Shown: positions 1-4,732 of the stretch, one piece after another
Position numbering within the stretch: position 1 is the first letter of the stretch
Layout of the letters: every line of letters begins with the position of its first letter
Origin: Akkermansia muciniphila
GTDB lineage: Bacteria; Verrucomicrobiota; Verrucomicrobiia; Verrucomicrobiales; Akkermansiaceae
DNA: 6,707 nucleotides
Assembly (NCBI GenBank): GCA_945870545.1
Contig: CAMBTF010000098.1
Coordinates: forward strand, 1-6,707
Direction of reading: 5' to 3'
Program-made: the position numbers and the translations under genes
The notes under the pieces: model-generated
What the model saw: the letters and a program-made list of their open reading frames with translations, nothing else
Databases searched by the model: none
Told to the model about the DNA's origin: nothing

Positions 1-1227
1 GAGACGATCACAAACTTCTAAGACGTTGGCGCGGGAGTTGAAAGCGGAGATGCGAAACCAGCCTTCGCCCGCGGAGCCGAAGCCGGAGCCGGGCGTGATG
101 ACCACTTGCGCCTCACCGAGCATCTTGTCGAACATTTCCCATGACGTGAGGCCGTCCGGGCAACCGACCCAGACATAAGGTGCGTTGATGCCACCGAAGA
201 CCTCAAGTCCGAGCGAAAGGCACGCTTCGCGCAGCAGTTTCGCGTTGCCCATGTAATGTTCGATTAGCTCGGCGACCTGTTGCTTGCCCTCTTCGGAAAA
301 AACAGCCGCCGCGCCTTTCTGCACGGGGTAGGACGCACCGTTGAACTTGGTGCTGTGGCGGCGGCTCCAGAGTTGGTGCAGTGGGATGCGCTCGCCGGTA
401 TCGGACGCGCCGGTGAGTGTTTTCGGGATGACGACATAGGCACAGCGGATGCCGGTGAAGCCGCCGTTCTTGGAAAACGAGCGGAACTCCATCGCGCAAT
501 CGCGAGCGCCCTCGATCTCGAAGATGGAGCGCGGGATTTCCGGATCCTGGATGAAGGCCTCGTAGGCGGCATCGAAGAGGATGATCGCGTCGTTCGCTTT
601 GGCATAAGCGACCCATGCCTCAAGCTGTGCGCGCGTGGCGACGGCTCCGGTGGGGTTGTTGGGAAAGCAAAGGTAGATGAGGTCGGCCTTTTTATCCGCC
701 TTTTCCGAAGGCACCTCGGCGACGAACCCGTTCGCTGCGTTGCACTCCAGGTAAAGCAAACCGGCATAGGCGCCCTTTTCATCCGCGTCTCCGGTGTTTC
801 CCGCCATCACGTTGGTGTCCACATAGACCGGGTATACCGGATCGGTGATCGCGATCACGTTGCCCTTGCCGAAGATGTCGAGGATGTTGCCGGTGTCGCA
901 CTTCGAGCCGTCGGAGATGAAAACCTCGTCCGCCGAGATGCCGAGGGCTGCGTATTGGTTGTCCACGATCGCCTGCCGCAGAAACTCGTAGCCCTGCTCC
1001 GGGCCGTAGCCCTTGAAGGTCGCGCGGTCGCCCTGCTCATCGATGGCGGCGTGCATCGCCTCGCGCACGGAGGAGGGTAGCGGCTCGGTCACATCGCCGA
1101 TCCCGCAACGGATGATGCGGCCGGCCTTGTCTGGGTTTGCCTCGGTGTAGGCCTTCACGCGCCTTGCGATTTCCGGAAAAAGGTAGCCCGCTTTCAGTTT
1201 CAAAAAGTTCGAATTAATCGTTGCCAT
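1..1227 (-). CDS. dapL: LL-diaminopimelate aminotransferase, 3' end cut by window edge
   Basis: PLP-dependent class I/II aminotransferase that converts tetrahydrodipicolinate to LL-2,6-diaminopimelate in one step, using glutamate as amino donor. It serves the short lysine/peptidoglycan pathway used by Verrucomicrobia, Chlamydia and plants, and acts in the cytoplasm. The reading frame gives 409 residues and remains open at base 1. DapL proteins are about 410 residues, so only the last codon or two and the stop are likely missing. Visible signatures are an N-terminal [10 protein letters not shown] stretch, [15 protein letters not shown] (about 70-84), SDGSKCD (105-111), FPNNPTG (188-194), the cofactor Asp in FDAAYEAF (Asp219), the Schiff-base lysine in [10 protein letters not shown] (Lys253) and the carboxylate-binding Arg in GWFRISAF (Arg392). 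The ATG at 1227 fits the family N-terminus, though no strong Shine-Dalgarno sequence precedes it. The gene is divergent from sodA across a 194-bp gap. Confidence 0.95.
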   Translation of the reverse strand, partial: MATINSNFLKLKAGYLFPEIARRVKAYTEANPDKAGRIIRCGIGDVTEPLPSSVREAMHAAIDEQGDRATFKGYGPEQGYEFLRQAIVDNQYAALGISADEVFISDGSKCDTGNILDIFGKGNVIAITDPVYPVYVDTNVMAGNTGDADEKGAYAGLLYLECNAANGFVAEVPSEKADKKADLIYLCFPNNPTGAVATRAQLEAWVAYAKANDAIILFDAAYEAFIQDPEIPRSIFEIEGARDCAMEFRSFSKNGGFTGIRCAYVVIPKTLTGASDTGERIPLHQLWSRRHSTKFNGASYPVQKGAAAVFSEEGKQQVAELIEHYMGNAKLLREACLSLGLEVFGGINAPYVWVGCPDGLTSWEMFDKMLGEAQVVITPGSGFGSAGEGWFRISAFNSRANVLEVCDRL

Positions 1228-1400
1228 GCCCCGGCGTGTAGGTGTGACCGGCGCGGCGGGCAAGCGCGGGATTCGGGAAAATGGGTGGGGGACCTACCAG
1301 CTCCCCGAAAAAAACGCCGCCCTTCCCGGTTCGAGCCTACCGCCGCCCACAGATTTCCGGCACACACCTTGTCATGAAGAAGCGGGTTGCATTGGCGGGG

Positions 1401-1410
1401 AAGGTGGGGA
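1401..1410 (+). promoter_or_regulatory. Shine-Dalgarno-like purine run deciding the sodA start
   Basis: The purine run AAGGTGGGGA lies 11 bases before the ATG at 1422. The two in-frame upstream ATGs (1281 and 1374) lack a comparable run. The 1422 start also puts a twin-arginine motif right at the N-terminus, so it is preferred. Confidence 0.55.
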
Positions 1411-1421
1411 AATTTGGTCGC

Positions 1422-2138
1422 ATGTTGTTACGACGTGATTTCATAAAAGCCGGCGCTCTTGCAGTCGGGGGTGTTTTGGTTTCCGCACAAACCGCGAAGG
1501 CGCAGGAGGGGGGCGGCTTCACGTTGCCGGATCTCGCTTATCCGCTGGATGCGTTGGAGCCGCATATCGACGCCACGACCATGGGCATCCACCACGGCAA
1601 GCACCATCTGGCTTATATCACGAACCTGAATACGGCGGTCGCCTCATCGGCAGACCTGAAGGGAAAAACCATTGAGGCGCTGCTCGGTGACCTCCATGCG
1701 ATCAAGGACGCGAAGCTGATGGCGACCGTGCGCAACAACGGTGGCGGCCACTGGAACCACACGTTTTTCTGGGAGTCGCTTACGCCCGCCACGAAGTCAG
1801 GCAAACCCTCCGACGATCTCGCCGCCGCGATCAATTCGGCTTTTGGCTCCTTGGAGAAAATGAAGGAAGCCTTCGCCGCTGCCGCGATGAGCCGCTTCGG
1901 CTCCGGCTGGGCTTGGCTGATCGAAAAGGACGGCAAGCTCGCGATCACCAGCACTCCGAACCAGGACGCGCCGATGATGAAAGGCGTGGTGCCCGACGCG
2001 GAGATCGGCAAGCCGCTGCTCGGCGTGGACGTGTGGGAGCACGCCTACTATCTAAAATATCAGAACAAGCGCGCGGATTACCTCGCCGCGTTCTGGAACG
2101 TGGTGGATTGGAGCGCGGTTTCGAACAGGCTGGGCTAG
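1422..2138 (+). CDS. sodA: Tat-exported Mn-type (Fe/Mn family) superoxide dismutase
   Basis: Dismutates superoxide to hydrogen peroxide and oxygen, probably in the periplasm. The 238-residue product starts with a twin-arginine signal peptide: RRDFIK at 4-9, a hydrophobic stretch at about 10-22, and a likely cleavage site after AKA (residue 27). The mature part is a complete Fe/Mn-SOD. Metal ligands are His57 (in IHHGKHH), His113 (in GGHWNHTFFW), Asp203 and His207 (in DVWEHAYY). The Gly-Gly before HWNH and the Gln181 in NQDAP follow the Mn-type pattern rather than the Fe-type pattern, though cambialistic use cannot be excluded. The frame is open back to 1281, but residues before 1422 are Pro/Arg-rich, unlike any SOD, and would bury the Tat motif. 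A hairpin terminator follows, so the gene is probably monocistronic. Confidence 0.95.
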   Translation: MLLRRDFIKAGALAVGGVLVSAQTAKAQEGGGFTLPDLAYPLDALEPHIDATTMGIHHGKHHLAYITNLNTAVASSADLKGKTIEALLGDLHAIKDAKLMATVRNNGGGHWNHTFFWESLTPATKSGKPSDDLAAAINSAFGSLEKMKEAFAAAAMSRFGSGWAWLIEKDGKLAITSTPNQDAPMMKGVVPDAEIGKPLLGVDVWEHAYYLKYQNKRADYLAAFWNVVDWSAVSNRLG

Positions 2139-2190
2139 ACCATTTGTCTTAAGTCCGTGTGCCTATCCCTACCGCCGGAGGCTTTTGACT

Positions 2191-2216
2191 GCGGCGGTTC
2201 TTATCCGCCGCTTTTT
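2191..2216 (+). terminator. Rho-independent terminator of sodA
   Basis: A perfect 7-bp GC stem (GCGGCGG at 2191-2197 with CCGCCGC at 2205-2211) with a 7-base loop is followed directly by five T. It lies 53 bases past the sodA stop. The CCGCC at 2172-2176 could pair with the left arm as a competing weaker stem. Confidence 0.85.
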
Positions 2217-2287
2217 GGGTGAGTGTTGGAAAAACGAAGTAACCCGTTAGCAACCCGTCGTCCCGCAAAACAAAGCTGCCCTTGAAA

Positions 2288-2309
2288 GCTGTGAATAAAG
2301 AATCACAGC
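2288..2309. repeat. Small hairpin in the sodA-repeat intergenic gap
   Basis: GCTGTGA (2288-2294) and TCACAGC (2303-2309) form a perfect 7-bp inverted repeat with an 8-base loop. No T-run follows on the plus strand. The gap from 2217 to 2370 contains no convincing gene. This hairpin may be part of a small interspersed repeat. Confidence 0.4.
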
Positions 2310-2416
2310 AGTCCATAGCCTGCAGCGCACTCTACTTTGTGGTCACTTCCATCGGCGGTTCTATTTCTTTTTCTGGGTTGAATGAGGGAGCGCTTTTGAG
2401 TGCGTGCGATCATTCG

Positions 2417-2478
2417 CCGCTTTGGTTCACCCGCGGGCTGTTTTGCCAGGGTGCCGCGAACTTTTCGAACCAAAGCGG
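2417..2478. repeat. 12-bp perfect inverted repeat inside left direct repeat
   Basis: CCGCTTTGGTTC at 2417-2428 is the exact reverse complement of GAACCAAAGCGG at 2467-2478, with 38 bases between. The interior is only weakly self-complementary. It is conserved in the right copy at 3946-4007, and the two right-copy differences in this unit lie in the loop, not the arms. It could be ends of a small repetitive element or a structured RNA/DNA stem. Confidence 0.75.
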
Positions 2479-2508
2479 TATCGTATCCCGCCTAAAAATA
2501 TAAAAGCG

Positions 2509-2628
2509 GTGATTCTCCCCGAACTCGTCCTGATCACCGGCCTCATCCCCTACTTCAAGATGGGTAAGTCCGTCCGGTTCCGGGTGGCGGATGTGGCGGC
2601 GGCGATTGAACGGATGAGGATTGGGTAG
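2509..2628 (+). pseudogene. C-terminal remnant of excisionase-like HTH protein (left copy)
   Basis: The frame ends in GLIPYFKMGKSVRFR followed by VADVAAAIERMRIG and a TAG stop. The pattern I-P-Y-x-K-x-G-K-S-V-R-F-R-x-x-D-V is the second half of the MerR/excisionase-type HTH domain (HTH_17 class). The first helix-turn-helix half is missing: upstream residues come from the repeat sequence and show no HTH. The longer open frame back to 2404 is therefore read as fortuitous. I infer a 5'-truncated gene, not a working protein. Confidence 0.6.
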
Positions 2629-2731
2629 AACGGATCAAATCCGTGCATAGGGCGGAACCGGAAGAAATGTCGCGATGAAGCATCTGACCCCTAGACAGAG
2701 ATGAGGAAGTTCATGAAGGTGGTGGATGGCA

Positions 2732-3286
2732 CTACGAGTCCAACTCGTCCAGAACCACGGTGGAGAATGCGGGGACGAAACGTCCGAGATCGATCAGATG
2801 GTCTTCCAGCGAGCATCCCCTTTTGCCCGCGATTGCGCCCAGATGCTGCATGACTTGCAACGGCTCAAGCCGGAAAAGCGTGATCAGATAATCTTGCGGG
2901 TGCTCGGCGCTCACCTGCCAGCGCGAAAGCGATTCCTCTGGGAAATCCTTCAGATTGAAGGTCAGGATCACTTCCGCCTTACTATGGATCGCGCACGCAA
3001 GCACATGCCTGTCTTTTTCGTCATTAGTGCACTCGCCAATGAGGTGTTCGAAACCTTGTGCCAAGGACTCAGGAAAAACAGCGCGCAGTTGTGTTTGGAA
3101 GCTGTCCGCGATGCGCTCCGGCCACCCTAGTCTCCCAACCTGGGTTCGGCGGGTTTCGGCGAGTATCTCTTCGCTCCAGACGGGTAGGTAAAGCCGGGGT
3201 TTTTCCCCCAGTGAAAGCAGCAAGTTCGCCACGCTGTAGTTCGCCAGCACACAGGCATCGAGCACGACTTTGAAATCTGCCCTCAT
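2732..3286 (-). CDS. PIN-domain ribonuclease toxin, VapC50-like
   Basis: Toxin half of a type II toxin-antitoxin pair; PIN toxins are Mg2+-dependent endoribonucleases acting on tRNA, rRNA or mRNA in the cytoplasm. The 184-residue product has the PIN acidic set: Asp10 in VVLDACVL, Glu44 in EEILAETRR, Asp92 in NDEKDRHVLACA, and Asn111/Asp114 in TFNLKDFP. A helical tail of about 65 residues after the PIN core is usual for the longer PIN_3-type family that pairs with excisionase-like antitoxins (as in the VapBC50 pair of Mycobacterium tuberculosis). Its ATG overlaps the antitoxin stop by four bases (ATGA), which implies translational coupling and places the toxin second. All acidic residues are present, so it looks functional. 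The RNA target cannot be read from the sequence. Confidence 0.88.
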   Translation of the reverse strand: MRADFKVVLDACVLANYSVANLLLSLGEKPRLYLPVWSEEILAETRRTQVGRLGWPERIADSFQTQLRAVFPESLAQGFEHLIGECTNDEKDRHVLACAIHSKAEVILTFNLKDFPEESLSRWQVSAEHPQDYLITLFRLEPLQVMQHLGAIAGKRGCSLEDHLIDLGRFVPAFSTVVLDELDS

Positions 3287-3744
3287 GGTTGTGGCGCCGG
3301 ATCAGAATCGGGGAAATAAAGACCGGCCTTAATGACCTCATCCGTTAGCTTGTCCATTGCCGCGCGACGAGTCTGATCGCGTCTCCTCTCATACGCCAAG
3401 AGATCCTTGAAAGTCACCCGGCGATGGGTTCCCACCCGGTGGAAGGCGATCTCCCCTTTCTCCAGCAAACCCACGAAATACTGGCGCGACATACCAAGAT
3501 AATTTGCCGCTGCCTGGGTGGTGAATGCCTCATCCTCCGGAACCATTACGATTGCTTTCTTCTCGGACATCAGACGCACGATCCGCGCGAAATGAGCGAA
3601 AAGCGCCTCTGGGATGTGAGTGCGGTTTCCCTGCGCGTCGATCAGCGCCACATGGTCAGGCACGGCGAAGACTTTGGCCAGTTGGGCCAAAGCTTCCTCC
3701 GGAATGAGGGACGGATCCAATCGGTTGGTGCGTGTGGTAAGCAT
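3283..3744 (-). CDS. Excisionase-family HTH antitoxin, VapB50-like
   Basis: First gene of the toxin-antitoxin operon. The 153-residue protein has a helical N-terminal region (about 10-60) and a MerR/excisionase-type HTH at about 74-120, seen as FTTQAAANYLGMSRQYFVGL followed by a G-E-I-x-F-H-x-V-G-T-H-R-R-V wing. The charged C-terminal tail after residue 118 is the probable toxin-binding segment. It should neutralise the PIN toxin encoded immediately downstream and repress its own promoter. Palindromic sites lie 34-68 bases upstream of its ATG. No Shine-Dalgarno sequence is visible before that ATG, which agrees with a leaderless transcript from the promoter proposed here. The order (antitoxin first, ATGA overlap) is classic for the family. 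Homology assignment rests on recalled family patterns. Confidence 0.85.
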   Translation of the reverse strand: MLTTRTNRLDPSLIPEEALAQLAKVFAVPDHVALIDAQGNRTHIPEALFAHFARIVRLMSEKKAIVMVPEDEAFTTQAAANYLGMSRQYFVGLLEKGEIAFHRVGTHRRVTFKDLLAYERRRDQTRRAAMDKLTDEVIKAGLYFPDSDPAPQP

Positions 3745-3750
3745 GAGATT

Positions 3751-3778
3751 AGGATACTTGGGGACGCGTAGGAGGCAA
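3751..3778 (-). promoter_or_regulatory. Candidate promoter of the toxin-antitoxin operon
   Basis: Reading leftward, TTGCCT (3778-3773) is followed by a 16-base spacer and TATCCT (3756-3751), each matching the sigma-70 consensus at four of six positions. Only six bases separate the -10 box from the antitoxin ATG, so transcription would start at or beside that ATG and give a leaderless mRNA. The -35 box abuts the palindrome at 3778-3791. This is inference from the sequence alone. Confidence 0.4.
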
Positions 3779-3812
3779 GCGAATATTCGCTATAACCACT
3801 ACATTCGCTATA
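3778..3812. promoter_or_regulatory. Palindromic operator-like sites upstream of the antitoxin
   Basis: AGCGAATATTCGCT (3778-3791) is a perfect 14-bp palindrome touching the proposed -35 box. The 10-mer ATTCGCTATA occurs at 3785-3794 and again, identically, at 3803-3812, with 18 bases from start to start. Such a full site plus a half site is what an autoregulating HTH antitoxin would bind cooperatively. The distal copy overlaps the stop codon of the methylase stub. Confidence 0.6.
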
Positions 3813-3899
3813 CCCAGAAAACTTTCATCACCTCATCCCCAAGGTGGTTAATGACTTTTACGGCGATTCTTCCTTGCTTGGGTTTCTCGAAGGGGCGGG
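3808..3899 (-). pseudogene. C-terminal stub of a DNA methyltransferase
   Basis: The frame ends RPFEKPKQGRIAVKV, then INHLGDEVMKVFWV and a TAG stop at 3808-3810. An I-A-V-K-V-I-N-H-x-G-D-E-V-x-K-V tail is, from memory, typical of the extreme C-terminus of site-specific (Mod-like) DNA methyltransferases. Only about 30 codons survive: at 3900 the direct repeat begins, and the frame then runs through repeat sequence to an ATG near 4002 that cannot be the native start. The stub has the same orientation as the restriction-like gene and rhuM, so it may be the lost modification partner of that locus. The assignment is moderately sure because it rests on a short tail. Confidence 0.5.
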
Positions 3900-3945
3900 T
3901 TCTGGGTTGAATGAGGGAGCGCTTTTGAGTGCGTGCGATCATTCG

Positions 3946-4007
3946 CCGCTTTGGTTCACCCGCGGGCTGTTTTGCCAGGGTGTCGCGAACTTTCCGAACC
4001 AAAGCGG
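3946..4007. repeat. 12-bp perfect inverted repeat inside right direct repeat
   Basis: CCGCTTTGGTTC at 3946-3957 pairs exactly with GAACCAAAGCGG at 3996-4007, as in the left copy. The two base changes between copies in this unit (a C/T in GGTGCCGCG and a T/C in CTTTTCG) fall between the arms. Confidence 0.75.
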
Positions 4008-4023
4008 TATCGTATCCCGCCTA

Positions 4024-4143
4024 GACCGTTTGCCAAAAGTGCTTTCGTTTTCGAGAACGGAAATTTTAACCACGGAGGGCACGGAGTTCACAGAGTTAAG
4101 ATGCGGTAATGAATTTTTACGAACGGACTTTTGGCAAATGGAC
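4024..4143. mobile_element. 120-bp MITE-like element with TA target duplication
   Basis: The terminal inverted repeats are GACCGTTTGCCAAAAGT (4024-4040) and the complement of 4127-4143, matching at 15 of 17 positions. The element is flanked by TA at 4022-4023 and 4144-4145, while the left direct repeat has a single TA at 2493-2494 at the same place. That is the signature of IS630/Tc1-mariner-type insertion. It holds no coding capacity. The interior includes three near-identical 9-mers in tandem at 4071-4097 (CACGGAGGG, CACGGAGTT, CACAGAGTT). Mobilisation would need a transposase from elsewhere. Confidence 0.8.
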
Positions 4144-4159
4144 TAAAGATACAAAAGCG

Positions 4160-4279
4160 GTGATTCTCCCCGAACTCGTCCTGATCACCGGCCTCATCCC
4201 CTACTACAAAATGGGTAAGTCCGTCCGGTTCCGGGTGGCGGATGTGGCGGCGGCGATTGAACGGATGAGGGTTAGATAG
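4160..4279 (+). pseudogene. C-terminal remnant of excisionase-like HTH protein (right copy)
   Basis: Equivalent of the remnant at 2509-2628. It reads GLIPYYKMGKSVRFR, then VADVAAAIERMRVR and a TAG stop. The recognition half of the HTH is absent, and the MITE lies just upstream, so no complete gene can be built. Differences between the copies keep the frame, which suggests the duplicated source was once coding. Confidence 0.6.
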
Positions 4280-4399
4280 AATGCATCAAATCCACTATTG
4301 GGCGGAACTCGAGGAAATGTTGCGATGAAACACTTGACCACAAAAACGCTGGTGGGAGTGTAGCCTCGATCGATGCCGTCGACCTGGACGCGTGCGCCA

Positions 4400-4720
4400 G
4401 ACGGCTGCGAATTGATCTTGGGTCGATGACCAACTCATCGATCCATTCGCCTGCTGTTCCTGCGCCAATCTGGATGTCCAAGTGGTTTGGCTCTTCTGGG
4501 GAGAACTTCAGATTGTGCCGCTCCTTTTCGGCTAGCCGGTTTCTGTCATCTAAGTCATGAGGCAGTGAAATTCCTCTAGGCCCATGTAGCGGTAGATGGG
4601 GGTATCTTTCTGAATTCCGACAAAATCCGCTAGTGATGGGTGCATGCTCACATCATTTCCAGCTCCCGCAAACTCTCCCGGGTAGCCGCCGTGTTCGATG
4701 GCTTGGTCGATCTCAGTCAT
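4400..4720 (-). pseudogene. Broken gene with DUF2971-like pieces downstream of rhuM
   Basis: An ATG at 4720 overlaps the rhuM stop and opens a 56-codon frame ending at a TAG at 4550-4552. Its middle reads H-P-S-L-A-D-F-V-G-I, then TPIYRYMGLEEF, which resembles the start of DUF2971-type proteins (L/I-Y-R-Y-M-x-x-E-x-F). A second frame then continues from about 4559 as RNRLAEKERHNLKFSPEEP and, further on, EWIDELVIDPRS, which resembles the C-terminal part of that family (an I-D-E-I-x-V-x-P pattern). The middle, normally well over 100 residues, is missing, so I read an internal deletion plus frame change. The frame runs on into the right direct repeat to 4272. The function of DUF2971 proteins is poorly known. 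Identification is tentative. The rest of 4341-4712 shows no other gene. Confidence 0.4.
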
Positions 4721-4732
4721 GAGGCGGTAGGT
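4671..4732 (-). repeat. Diverged repeat flanking rhuM, downstream copy
   Basis: Encodes T-Y-R-L-M-T-E-I-D-Q-A-I-E-H-G-G-Y-P-G-E-F and aligns with 5703-5768 at roughly three quarters nucleotide identity (by eye), with a 3-bp gap and a compensating 1-base shift near its start. See the upstream copy. Confidence 0.55.

Larger units (their letters stand above)
2371..2690 (+). repeat. Left copy of about 320-bp imperfect direct repeat
   Basis: Aligns without a gap to 3900-4022 and then to 4146 onward, after removing the 122-bp MITE insertion from the right copy. The first 250 bases or so are nearly identical: in 2371-2493 I count only two mismatches. The last 80 bases (from about 2608) drop to roughly three quarters identity with one single-base indel. 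The copy includes a 12-bp inverted repeat, a HTH-gene C-terminal remnant, and a spaced ATGAAGCATCTGACC that looks like the cut-off start of a following gene. Together with the right copy it brackets the toxin-antitoxin operon. Confidence 0.9.
3900..4340 (+). repeat. Right copy of the direct repeat, interrupted by a MITE
   Basis: Matches 2371-2690 with a 122-bp insertion after 4023. Without the insertion it is 319 bp, against 320 bp on the left. Its left boundary (TTCTGGGTTG at 3900) cuts the methylase stub. Its right boundary lies near 4340, where a short ATGAAACACTTGACC start-like sequence equivalent to that of the left copy loses alignment. Confidence 0.9.

Noticed and set aside
280..1080. 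Long plus-strand open frame (266 codons) opposite dapL
   Set aside because: It is antisense to the conserved DapL frame, has no recognisable domain and no start signal; a GC-rich shadow frame.
1281..1421. N-terminal extension of the SOD frame from ATG 1281 or 1374
   Set aside because: The extra residues are Pro/Arg-rich, unlike any SOD, would displace the Tat motif from the N-terminus, and no ribosome site precedes these ATGs.
2282..2503. Plus-strand ORF sharing nearly identical peptide (L-N-E-G-A-L-L-S-A-C-D) with the 3844-4146 frame
   Set aside because: The shared peptide simply reflects the near-identical DNA repeat; the flanks differ and there is no start signal or domain.
2404..2628. 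A 74-codon plus-strand ORF as a complete HTH gene
   Set aside because: Only the C-terminal half resembles a HTH protein; the N-terminal half is repeat sequence shared with other frames, so I call a remnant.
3424..3771. Plus-strand frames opposite the antitoxin
   Set aside because: Antisense shadows of the HTH antitoxin, without family resemblance.
4071..4097. Tandem 9-mers as a separate regulatory iteron array
   Set aside because: Only three imperfect units lying inside the MITE; no replication gene nearby, so they are treated as part of the element.
3844..4146. Plus-strand ORF running through the right repeat and MITE
   Set aside because: It is assembled from methylase-stub antisense, repeat and MITE sequence; the T-T-E-G-T-E-F-T-E stretch is the 9-mer tandem repeat, not a protein domain.
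2371..4340. CRISPR array or integron-like array
   Set aside because: Only two long repeats occur, with no regular short repeat-spacer pattern and no attC-like sites.
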